Shown here piece after piece: positions 11,812-26,279 of a stretch of DNA of 64,000 bases (position 1 is its first letter; each line of letters begins with the position of its first letter). Source of the DNA: Hypomesus transpacificus (taxonomy: Eukaryota > Chordata > Actinopteri > Osmeriformes > Osmeridae); NCBI RefSeq assembly GCF_021917145.1, contig NC_061072.1, positions 8,978,311 to 9,042,310 of the forward strand. The letters are read 5' to 3'. The notes under the pieces are model-generated. The model saw only the letters and a list, made by a program, of their open reading frames with translations, made no database searches and had not been told where the DNA came from. The translations under genes and the position numbers were made by a program.

Positions 11812-12925
11812 ATGGAGATTTGGAAATTACAGCTTGTAGTGGTTACACTTTTTGCCATGGTGTATACTTATGAAGGATTGTCTTTTAGTGTTGATCAGGA
11901 ACACTGGATATCCAAAAACTGGCAGGTAGGTGGCTAGTAGAAAAAAGTCTGAAAAAGCATTTGGTAGTATTTTGTTCATATCAATATTGCCATAAAAAGG
12001 ACCCAGCTGAGTGAATGTGTGTGCTTTTCTCTAGGATGAACCGCCGGAGGAGAGATCGGCCAGCCAAGTGTCGAATCTCATAAAGAGATCTAAATCTCGA
12101 CAGTTCTATGGGCTCATGGGCAAACGATCAGGTAGGCACTGGGACATCCTCTGTTGTCTATAAACTGTAGAGCATTCTTTTAAAGACCTTCTGTGATGTA
12201 CACACACAAAATACTAATGAATAGAAAAATGACATATGAAAAGAATTAAATGCATTTTGTGTGTATTGTCATTGCTGCATTTACTCAATTCTTTTTTTTT
12301 TGGGGGGGGGGGGGGGGTGCAGATATGAAGCAGCCTATTAAAGTGTACAGACGACGTGAGTGCCAAATAAGCCGACAGCTGTGATTTACTGAACATGAAA
12401 AGCCTGTTTGATGCTTATGACCAAATTTAATTTGTGTTATTAACAGGAAATAAAGGAGACACGTTTGTTGGATTAATGGGCAGAAGAGCTTTAGCTAAAG
12501 GTAAGAATTTAATCCAGACTATTAAAATACATCTCAAGGCATCTTTATTTGTGAAAAATAAAACAGCACAGCTATCATTTGCAAAAGTTAAAACTACACA
12601 CAGGTTTGAACAATCCCTGTCAAATGTACTGACAAAATGCTTTTTGTGTATGTAGATTCACCCACAAGAATAACTCCAGCTGAAACAAGCACAATAAATG
12701 ATGTTTCAGAGGATTCACACAAGCCACAAGGTACATTTTCCATAACTCAGTCACAACAATAACCTGAGAGCCTTCCTTTCCACTTGTTTTTTTAACTGCA
12801 ATGTTTTGTAAAATCACTGCCAATTAACTTAATGCAAATCAGACCAAACAATATGCTGGTATTCATCTTTATTTCTTCATTTGGCAGATTCGCAAGAGGA
12901 ATGGGAAAAACTCCAATATTACTAA
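11812..12925 (+). CDS. tac4: tachykinin precursor, tac4 type
   Basis: Six coding exons (11812-11925, 12035-12131, 12323-12355, 12447-12500, 12656-12730, 12888-12925) give 136 aa. Residues 1 to about 22 form a signal peptide (hydrophobic VVVTLFAMVY). Two tachykinin cores end in the family C terminus followed by an amidation Gly and a dibasic site: KR-SKSRQFYGLM-GKR in exon 2 and RRR-NKGDTFVGLM-GRR in exon 4. Both should give secreted amidated peptides acting on NK receptors. The first resembles substance P/hemokinin, the second neurokinin A. I prefer tac4 over tac1 because of the SKS-type first peptide and because the neighbour is kat7, as at human TAC4/KAT7. The gene converges with kat7. The 33-bp exon 3 is in-phase and supplies the RRR cleavage site; its acceptor is unusual (see findings). 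Confidence 0.88.
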
Positions 12926-13118
12926 AGCTACTAAAATCATTAAATGTTTACATGATCTATACAAATACGTCAACTCCAAATAACTACAATACAAAACATA
13001 ACAGCAGTCTGATACTTGTAAGAAAACACTTTGTTTAGGTATCAAAGTTCATGCCAATGATTACTGTATCCATCCAAATAATTCATTAGCATCTGCAAAC
13101 TGCACTTCTGTTGAATGA

Positions 13119-13124
13119 AATAAA
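13119..13124 (+). terminator. tac4: tac4 poly(A) signal
   Basis: AATAAA lies about 190 bases after the tac4 stop codon, in sequence between the two convergent genes. Confidence 0.6.
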
Positions 13125-13518
13125 AGAAAATGATGTGGGAAGTAAGAAGTATGTATTTTTATGAGCAAAGCGAGACATTCATTTGATCCACCAGATTGGA
13201 AAAGCCAATACTCGAGTTCTCACAAATGAAAAGACATTCAAAGCTTAACCTACATAGATCTTGTTGAACGAAAATTAACCAATTACATTTTGCTGTGTTG
13301 AGATATTTCAGTCAAGAAAAGTTTGAAATTGTTTTCACATTGTGCAATTTTGTTTTTAAATAACAGTCAAAATGTAAAGCAATAGGGGAATGATCCTTTG
13401 GGCAATCAGGGAGGGTGGAGACGGGGTGAAGAACACTGTGGTGTTGATAGTTGGTACGTCTAGGCTACTTCTGGCAGGTGTGGTAGAGTTTATTCAGCAG
13501 CCCCACAGCTGCTGCCTC

Positions 13519-17709
<4,191 letters not shown>

Positions 17710-18010
17710 TTTTCCCTTTAGGAAGGCAAGTTCCTATGCCCTTTCTCTCATTAAGCAGGGTAAAGCGCCAATCCTTAGAACTTCTATGGAAAGAACAGGT
17801 TTAGATTCGTTTTTTTCCTTTAAAAGTTTGTAAGTACACACAATGTCTGCTGTGCTACGTCTCGCGCCACATTTTCCACACAGATAGCATAGCACTTCCG
17901 GAGATTGGAAAATTGGTAGGTTTGTTGTAGTATGAGACATTCACCACTGGGTGCCGTGAAACAAGGATCGTGTCATAATAATTTAGTTGGATGAAGTGAT
18001 CACTGAGATA

Positions 18011-18045
18011 TACAGTACCAGTCAAAACTTTTGACTGGTACTGTA
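18011..18045. mobile_element. Tc1/mariner terminus-to-terminus palindrome
   Basis: TA-CAGTACCAGTCAAAA-C-TTTTGACTGGTACTG-TA: 15 bp matching a fish Tc1-like terminal inverted repeat is joined to its exact inverse with a single base between, flanked by TA on both sides. It reads as an element whose whole interior was lost, leaving both tips and the TA target duplication. Confidence 0.75.
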
Positions 18046-18316
18046 TGAGGGGGAGAGGGGAAAATACGTTTATATATTAATATTGGAGTCAAAAAAACTA
18101 GTTGTGTGTGCACACTAAATTGTATTATATTATGTTGATGGATTAAGTGCATGTGCAGATAGATACAATTACAAAATATTTCCAAAATTCCGAATCAAAC
18201 TGCCCTTATACACTGAATTAAATTTGATGTTGATTCATCACTTATAGCATGCATGAAATATGGAGTGTGATAAATGAACCAACAAAATTAGTTGGCCTGC
18301 TCTTCAGTGTATGCGA

Positions 18317-18508
18317 CAGCTGTAATCCTTCTGGTATCTCCTTACCCCCACCCTTAAGGTCACAGGAGGTGGAGCTGGTTGAGGGGGTAGAAACAGAAAA
18401 TGCCTCCGTTTTCCCGAGAGTTCCATAGACAGCCCTGCCTATAAAAAGGAAGGGGTCTGAGAGTGGTATGTACCCCTAGCAGCTGATACCGGCCATCCCT
18501 AAAAATAG
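18317..18508 (+). promoter_or_regulatory. ptges3l: muscle-type promoter motifs of ptges3l
   Basis: E-boxes CAGCTG lie at 18317-18322 and 18480-18485, a TATA box (tataaaaagg) at 18440-18449 and a perfect MEF2 consensus CTAAAAATAG at 18499-18508. The MEF2 site would fall in the 5' UTR if the TATA box is used. The motifs are seen; muscle control is an inference. Confidence 0.5.
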
Positions 18509-18586
18509 AGCAAGGCCTTGTAGACCAGACTAGTTCTCTTGCGTCCTTGCAGTTTGACACAAAAGGATTGTTAAGACGATTTCAAC

Positions 18587-19935
18587 ATGCCAAAGATTGT
18601 CAGACCTGAAGATTGGTAAGTGTTGTGATTTTAAGAGTATTTTTGATTTGTGGTAGACTTAACTATATATTAAATTGGATGCTATTCTCTGCATGCTTTT
18701 AGTCTCTAAAGAGGTGACTTTGATGTGTGTTGAGATGAGATTTTTCATAGTTTATAATAATAATATTGGTCTGTGATTTGGTTCTATGAATTTCTACGAA
18801 TTCTACTCAATATTGTTGTTTTTTCTCCATTATAGTCAGCCAGCACATGCACTATGGTACGACAGGAAGAAATATGTCACTATCAACTTCATGGTGCAGA
18901 AACCAAGGGATGTTCAGGTTGAAATTCTGAATAACAAAATGGTTTTATGGTAAGCTCAAACACATTAGTGGTCTGTATATATATTGTTTGTGATTGTGAA
19001 TGAACGAGAGAAAGGGAGAAAGAAAGAATACAAGGTATGAGAAAGACATTTGAATTGTATTGTATAGGCTACATACATCGTATACATCTGTATACATGTC
19101 TTTGTGTTTCTCGACTTGACAGTTGTAAATCAGATGATGAAACCATCTACAATGAGATTTACTTTTATGACGAGGTGCAAAAATTCGTAAGTAAATCCCC
19201 CTTTCCAGTCATTTGAAGCTTTACATTTCTTCACACAACTTCCATTAGAAGTGCACCAAATAATGTAGAGTACAACACGGTAAGCCTTTCTAATCTTTGT
19301 AACAGGACTCTAGAGAGAAAGTCTATGATCGCAGCATAAACGTACTTCTGAGGAAGATTACACCAGATGTTGCCTGGCCTCGACTTCAGAAAGATACTGC
19401 CAAGGTACCAAATATCTGAATTTTTGGGGGCAATGTCAACCATAATTTTAGGAAGTGAAATGCATAATATTTTCCTAATTTCAAAATGTAAAAATGGGTT
19501 TGTTTTCTGTCAAGCCAAGTTGGATAAATGTGGACTTTGATAACTGGAGAGACTGGGAACACGAAGAGGATGAGGGAATGGCAGAGTTCGAGCAATATGC
19601 TGATGTAAGTAAAAACAATTTGAGGGCAGTGATGTAAAAGTCTCTGAGAAATTATCCTTATTGCTAGTGTACATTTTTCATTACTTTCTGAGATGTTGTT
19701 CTTCATTGATTCTAATATTTTCTCTTTTTTCTGACAGATGATGCAGGAGATGACCAGCAAAAACAAAAGTGGGCCGCCAGCCATGGATGATCTTTTCGAT
19801 CTGGATGTTAGTAGCCAATTATATATGACCTGCTCAAATTATTTCTGAATAATGTCACTTGATAATGTATAATAACTTTATCGTACAAGACAACATTTGA
19901 AACAATTGATTTGATGTTTTCCACAGGATGACTGA
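18587..19935 (+). CDS. ptges3l: prostaglandin E synthase 3-like, p23-type co-chaperone
   Basis: Seven exons (18587-18615, 18836-18949, 19123-19186, 19306-19404, 19515-19604, 19738-19806, 19927-19935) give 157 aa, close to p23/PTGES3 (160 aa). The CS domain of the p23 family fills residues 1 to about 110 (PAHALWYDRKKYVTINF ... WPRLQKD), followed by the p23 signature WINVDFDNWRDW and an acidic tail ending DLFDLDDD. p23 proteins bind the ATP-bound, closed Hsp90 dimer in the cytosol. I call the -like paralogue because aarsd1 follows directly on the same strand; in mammals PTGES3L and AARSD1 are adjacent and even make read-through transcripts. The last exon holds only two codons and the stop, so a spliced fusion into aarsd1 could bypass the stop by skipping it. 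Confidence 0.92.
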
Positions 19936-20156
19936 TCATCTTATTGCTTTTTCCGGTTGGCAAAACGAAAAGAACGACTAAAAGAAGATTCCTCAGGAGA
20001 ACATTTGAAAAACTTGACAAAAGTTTCATATGTTTATTCTTTTTGTATTATTTTGGACGATAATTGCTGAAAAAGTGAAGCCCTGTTTGACACTGCCTAT
20101 CTGTAGATGTATTGTTTAATGTGTGTGTATCATTTTCTATGATATATTATTTATCA

Positions 20157-20166
20157 AATAAATAAA
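20157..20166 (+). terminator. ptges3l: ptges3l poly(A) signals
   Basis: Two overlapping AATAAA hexamers (20157-20162 and 20161-20166) lie about 220 bases after the stop codon and 350 bases before the aarsd1 ATG. Confidence 0.7.
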
Positions 20167-20518
20167 ATCATGTATTTTCTCATCTGTCCCTGCATAAATA
20201 TGCTGAATACAAACAACACCAAAAAAAATGTATATAGCAGACCAGAGGTGTTTTGAGAATAATCTTTTTTTATCCTTTTTTTTGCAATTAGAAAACAACG
20301 GATCTAATATGTAGTAATAATAATAATAATGTAGTAAAATGTTGTATATAATTTAATTCTTAACACCTTTATGTGGACCACCGGATATTAGGCCTATGGG
20401 AAAACCATCCAGCCGATTGGATGTGTCCCACTTCACTATCCGTAGTACTTTGACAGCCTGTTCAAAAAGCAAAGCGAGTCTGTCTTAAGTTCCGTGATAG
20501 AACTAAATACTTGTAAAC

Positions 20519-23500
20519 ATGGCTTTTCAGTGTCAACGGGATTGCTACATGCAAGAGGTATGAGAATTGAACATCTGACTAGTTTATACAGCCAAGGAGC
20601 TCCGCACAACTTTGACAGTTTGATAGTTTTCTACTACTAGCTTGGTAGCTAGACTAGCTAACAAATAAGCTAACGGTAACACATAACGAAATGCATTTGT
20701 TTTCGTTACTACTAGCTAGTGGTACTGTAACTACAAGAACGCCATACATTACTAACCCAATAGTAAAACACATGCGTAACTTTAACATGGATTAACTGTA
20801 TAGAATGACGTAAAGTACTACATATCTGATTTATGAGCCTAACCTTCTAAAATAAGACAATAATTGAAATGCAGACTATATTGAGTCATTGTAATTAAAT
20901 GCAATACTAGAAACTTCATTCGGTGCTCCGTGTGGTTAGCAATTAATGCCTCATGGTCATGTCGTGGTTTGCAGTTTGTTACCTCAGTGGTATCCTGCTC
21001 ACCTGGAGAACTGAAACAGGAAGTCAGTGGGAAAAAAGAAATCATCAAAGGCTTCAATGTCAAACTCCAAGACACCATACTGTTTCCAGAGGGAGGTGGT
21101 CAGGTAAGAACGGCACACAGGAGGCTTGTAAAAACATAAACTCACTCTCAGCAAAATTGCTGTGAGGATTACCATTTGACTTGTTCATTGTAGTACTTAC
21201 CTACTAAGTAACTTAGTGCAGAACAGTTTACTCTTATTGTATTTCCTCCAGCCAGATGACCACGGGTTGATAGGGGATGTGCCAGTGTTGCGGGTGACCA
21301 GACAGGGAGCGGAGGCAGTGCACTTTGTGGGCTCTGCCCTGGAGGTGGGAAAGGAAGTGCTTCTGAAAGTGGATTGGGAGCGGAGGTTTGACCACATGCA
21401 GCAACACTCAGGTAAGGGATTAGACTGATTAGACTATCTGTGCATACAACTCTGAACTGCGTGATTTAGATACCAGATACAAACATGTGGCATGGTATGG
21501 TGTACATTTAAGTTATATTTTTCAGCTTTTACTCATGTGCCTTTTGTCTCTCAATTCACAGGCCAGCATCTGGTCACAGCCATGGCAGACTCCATGTTTG
21601 GATTCAAAACCACATCCTGGTATGGTCATTGAACTCCTTAAGTAAGGTTTTCAATCACTTCAATAAAACAACATGTGTTTTTCCAGAATGTTCACCTTGC
21701 CTTGTTGCAGGGAGTTGGGTCGCCAGCGTAGCTCCATAGAGCTGGACACTCCCTGTATGAAGCCAGCCCAGGTGGAGGCCCTTGAGGCTGCAGTGAACGA
21801 CAAGATCCGTGCCCAGGTCCCCGTCACCGTGCAGCTGCTGTCCCTAGACGACCCTGCTGTGGAGCAGGTGCAACCTTCACAACAACCATAACCTTCACAA
21901 CAACCACAACCTTCACAACAACCATAACCTTCACAACAACTTTAACAACAACCATAACCTTCACAACAACCTTCACAACAACCATAACCTTCACAACAAC
22001 CTTCACAACAACCATAACCTTCACAACAACCTTCACAACAACCATAACCTTCACAACAACCATAACCTTCACAACACAACAGTAACTCCTCACTGTGGAA
22101 CCAACTGCATTTTCTGGAAAAGAAATGGATGGAGTAACTTTGGAGTTTTGTGTGTGTAGAACGTTATTTGAATCGTAATGTTACAGGTGAGGAGTCGTGG
22201 TCTCCCTGACGACCATGCTGGACCTGTCAGGATCATTGACATCCAGGGTGTTGATGCCAACATGTGCTGTGGCACCCATGTGTCCAACCTCAGTCACCTG
22301 CAGGTGAAATCCCCAGACTGTACAATACACACAGAACACACTGTTGGATTTGCGTGGAGAATAACATTTGAAGTTGTGTCTAGAGTGCAGCGCAATGTCT
22401 TGACTAATCCAGTTTTTACATCTATTAATTGGATTTATTACATTCAATAATTTTGTATTTTTGTATTTGTTGCATTTAGTAAACTCCTGTTGTGTTGCAG
22501 GTTATTAAACTGCTTGGGACGGAGAAAGGAAAAAAGAACAAAACAAACTTGATTTTCCTGGCAGGAAACCGTGTTCTGAAGTATGCTGAGAAAAGCTACA
22601 GCACAGAGCGCTCGCTTGTATCGCTTCTAAAGTAGGTTCAGTTCCTTCAGGATCTCTTTGTTCTTTCTAAAGTTGATGTTTCAAACGGATTCTTCTGGTC
22701 TGCTTTGTTGACAGGACAGGACCCGAAGACCACGTGGAGGCAGTCGACAAGCTACAGAAGTCTGTCAAGATGCTACAGAAAGTAAGCTGTCAACTGTATA
22801 CTGTCTGAACCTCCATGGTCCGGTTCGTTGTCTCACTAGCTATCTTGGACAGGGTAACTTGGGCTTGCTGCGGGACATGGCTGTCCTCATAGCCCAGAAC
22901 TTCAAGAGCAACCCACAGAGAAGCAACTTCTTCACCCTACACAAGTGAGCGACTCCTGACTTTTATATACTGAAAGAACACTGTACCATTCCAGTCTGTT
23001 CATACAGTAATGGTTACTGTTCTTACTTACAGGAAAGAGGGAGACAATGAGTTTATGAACATCATAGCCAATGAAATAGACACTGAGGTGAGACCACACA
23101 TATGTAGTGTACAACCCAATCCAACATTACATTGAATAGGATCGAAAATGAGGCCATGTCCTGTCCCATCTGTGCTCTACAGGAGACGTTGGTGTTCCTG
23201 ACTGTTGGAGAGGAGAAAGGACCAGGGTTGTTTCTTCTGGCTGGACCCAATGACATGGTGACTGAGATGGGAGCAAGGTAAACCCCACACAGCTAAAGGA
23301 TGTAGAATGTTTGGTTTACAAGTTATATTTATATTAAACTAACAAATGAGGATGAAAATCTCACTATTGGAAACGAGACATAAACGTCAAATACATTCAT
23401 TTGACGGAGATAGACACAATTACTCTATGTCCCAGCATCTGTCAAGTGCTGTCATAATCAGATGGGTGTCATACTTTGTGTGTCCACTGCAGGGTGCTGG

Positions 23501-23631
23501 AGATGCTCCAGGGTAAAGGAGCAGGGAAGAACGGACGCTTCCAGGGCAAAGCCAACAGCCTGGCAGGGAGAGGGGATGTGGAGGCCCTGCTACAGGAGCG
23601 TTGCAGACAGCACGCCGTAGGGGAGGAGTGA
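20519..23631 (+). CDS. aarsd1: alanyl-tRNA editing protein AARSD1 (AlaX type)
   Basis: Twelve exons (20519-20557, 20975-21103, 21252-21411, 21562-21619, 21711-21867, 22187-22303, 22501-22631, 22715-22781, 22853-22944, 23033-23087, 23183-23277, 23493-23631) give 412 aa, the same length as I recall for human AARSD1. AARSD1 is a free-standing AlaRS-like editing protein that hydrolyses Ser-tRNA(Ala) in trans in the cytosol. The N-terminal part has LFPEGGGQPDDHG, the barrel motif of the AlaRS editing region. The zinc/editing centre is visible as GFKTTSWELG and, in exon 6, DANMCCGTHVSNL (C-x3-H). The C-terminal third matches the AlaX-L/DHHA1-like tail (GPGLFLLAGPND). The intron after exon 5 begins directly with a minisatellite. 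Confidence 0.95.
21868..22083. repeat. minisatellite in aarsd1 intron 5
   Basis: Tandem arrays of 'aaccataaccttcacaac' and 'aaccttcacaac' variants (18 and 30 bp periods) start at the first bases after the exon 5 donor and run for about 215 bases. Confidence 0.9.
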
Positions 23632-24640
23632 CCTGTCGTGGAGGACCAGAGAGTGCACAACCACCTGTTCCGACCAAGAAATTAAGATTAGATCATTGGA
23701 AGGCTAAAAAGCTGCTGTGTCTAATTTACCTTGGATTTTAAATGTTAAGATTTTAAGGTTTTTGTGGTGACCACAAAATGTAATGTAGCAACATGGAAAT
23801 GATATGTACAAAAATTGAAAAGGGGAAATATTTGTTCTTGATATCAGGTGTGTATATTGTGTACGTACGGCTTCAGACTGTAAAAATAAGACAATTTCAT
23901 AAGTTATTCTCTGCTCTGCTCATCATTCTTCATTTCTACTTAAATTCTTATTTTACATTGTGTTGTTTGTTAATTGCATAACAGTTATGTTCCCCCCCAT
24001 CATTTTCACTAGATCTGATTCTCAGAACATGAAGTGCTTAACCAAATGAGGATCAGGACACAGTGAAAAACACTCATATTGAATGTCCAACCACATTTGT
24101 CAACTAGGTAACCATAAACACATATTAAACACTTCTATCGGAAGTGTTGAGAAGTGGAACAACGTTTTTTTGTCGCCAGGTGCCATGTTGAATCCTAGTA
24201 TTGGAGCTCCATTGATGTTGGCTTTCAATAGTTCTCATGCCCGCACTTAACTCAGAGTGGACATACTCCGAGTTGATTAAACAAATTCAAATTAGCTTTT
24301 CTGGAGCCAAAAAGTCGGGAGTTTCACATTTTAGGGTAAACCAACTCAGAGTTCAGGGTTAGGTTCACAGTTTGTTGAACCTGCGTTCTGGAATACCCCC
24401 CTGATGCTCAGAACATGAAGTTCAGTCCTTAACCAAACGAGGATCAGGACACAGTGTAAAAAAACACTCTCAAATACCTGGAATTATCAGGTACTGTTGT
24501 CTTAAAGAAACAGTAAGTAATACAGCCATGACCTGGATGCACTCTCACCACATAAGACTCCATTGCTGAAAAAAAGCTATTTGAAACTTGTTTCAAGTTT
24601 GCTGTACAACATTTGGAAAAGCCAGGGAAATAGGCTACTA
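23632..24640. other. intergenic aarsd1 to Tc1 relic, repeat-derived
   Basis: After the aarsd1 3' UTR the sequence holds two direct copies of about 60-70 bp at 24015-24076 and 24401-24472 (both with 'ctcagaacatgaag' and 'gaggatcaggacacagtg'). They enclose roughly 325 bp whose end, 'ctggaataccccc', is typical of a fish non-autonomous Harbinger-type element. No coding exon is seen. Confidence 0.5.
24015..24472. repeat. direct repeats flanking a probable Harbinger-type MITE
   Basis: Left copy 24015-24076, right copy 24401-24472, similar but with an indel. The core contains inverted phrases 'aactcagagt' and 'actccgagtt'. Flanking copies of 60 bp are far longer than a transposon target duplication, so they reflect a local duplication or a composite element. 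Confidence 0.45.
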
Positions 24641-25389
24641 GGACAATATAGTGTTGTCAGATAAGAGCAAAATTGAACTGTTAAGATGCTATAAAACACA
24701 CCATGTAAAAACCCATAATACACACACCCTTAAAAACACCATACCAATTCTGAAGTTAGGAGGTGTGGGGTTGCTTTTCAGCAATGGTACTGGCAAACTT
24801 CACATAATTGAAGTAAGGATTAATGGGCAAATTTACAGAGAAATTCTTGACAAAAATCTGCTGCCATCTACCAGGATGATGAAAATGAAACGAGGATGGA
24901 CATTTCAGATCCCAAACACACAGCCAAGGAAACTCTCAATAGGTTTCAAAGAAAGAAAATAAAGCTTGGCCCAGCCAATCACCTGACTTAAATCCCATTG
25001 AAAATGTATGGAAAAAACTGAATATCAAGATTCATCGAAGAGGCCCTCAGAACCTTCAAGATTGGAATGACTATGTGGAAGAATGGGCCAAAATCACACC
25101 AGAGCAATGCATGCGACTTGTTTCTCCAGACGAGGCGTCTTGAAGCTGTCATTACCAACAAAAGCTTTTGTACAAAGTACTAAATAAATATCAGTAAGCT
25201 TGTTCAATACTTTTTCCCTGTGTCTTTTCACATTATTACACATAACTTAATATCTGAACTTATTTGTTTTGGTTTCTTTGTATCTATGGATTACTTGGGT
25301 TGTTACCAACATCTAGTGAAAATGTCAATAGAACCTTTGGAAATATATTTACTGAGAAAAATGGTGACGTGTTCAATACGTATTTCACC
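24640..25389 (+). mobile_element. Tc1-like DNA transposon, left-truncated and decayed
   Basis: The plus strand matches the C-terminal half of a Tc1-family DD34E transposase: 'SDKSKIELL', then 'NTIPILKLGGVGLL', and after frame loss near 24.90 kb 'SPDLNPIENVW' with 'WAKITPEQCMRLV'. The 3' side continues through the usual AT-rich tail (ttcaatactttttccctgtg) to a terminal repeat ending 'gttcaatacgtatttcacc' near 25389. The N-terminal DNA-binding half and the left terminal repeat are missing. It is inactive. Confidence 0.8.
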
Positions 25390-26279
25390 TGCTTTATGTC
25401 AACTAGGTACCGGTAATCTGTAAAAGTGACAATTTTGTGACGTGTGTATCTGTCGTAAGTGCACATTAGGGTGAAGGCCAGGGCTTCACTACACAGTTAA
25501 TCATTATGTTTGACTTCTAACTTGGCTCTGTTTACGTGAAAAATGTCTTTTTTTTATCTTGTTTGTGTTCTGTACTTGTTTTACGAGTGCACGTGATGTC
25601 TGCACAAGGTAGCAGGTTTGGCTCTGAGGATTAATACAACTGAGTAGTCAGGTTAAGAAACGACTGAAGTTATATTTATGTAGTTGTGGAACACATTTTT
25701 ATATATACAGTTGCCTGATAATGGAAAGGTTTGTTAAATGTATGATTTGAACAATGCCTTTATGATGAGACATTTAGTGTTGAAAATACTCATGGTTATT
25801 TAACTATTTTTAGGTTTTTATTATAAATATCTGACAGTTAAAATATAGTATATACCGGAAAAATAACATTAGAAAACAAACAATAACATAGTTGAAACAC
25901 AATTTTTGTGGATAACTAACAAAAAGTCCTGAGTGAGAATTGCTGTTAACATAAACATTTGTCAAAATAAACTTGACTAAAACAACTGACCCTTGAGGTG
26001 AACAAACCCTGGGTTCTCCGGAGAACTGTTTTGAAATGATCATTGAAACAATCAAATGACATGGAACCACATGTCTCAGTGCACACCGGATAGTGCTTAC
26101 ATTGTGTCCAAAGTGTTCATCATCAAACTAGAAAACATTTATGTGCGACGAAGAAACTATTGCTTGTTGATCTCTTGAGCTCTTAGATGGATAGTCAGTG
26201 ACATGAGAATGTACAGTAGAGTAAGCACCGATAGTTCACAGTTCCGCGAGTCTCTAGAGGTTGTGTGCAGGAGCTCAGC
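25390..26279. other. intergenic, 3' side of g6pc1 copy A
   Basis: AT-rich sequence without exons. A minus-strand AATAAA at 25817-25822 could end the g6pc1 copy A transcript and would give a 3' UTR of about 0.46 kb. Confidence 0.45.

Larger units (their letters stand above)
17710..18586. promoter_or_regulatory. divergent intergenic region kat7 / ptges3l
   Basis: The two genes are transcribed away from each other across about 0.88 kb. The interval holds kat7 upstream sequence, a 35-bp Tc1-end palindrome (18011-18045) and a ptges3l promoter with TATA, E-box and MEF2-type motifs. No further gene is seen. Confidence 0.6.
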
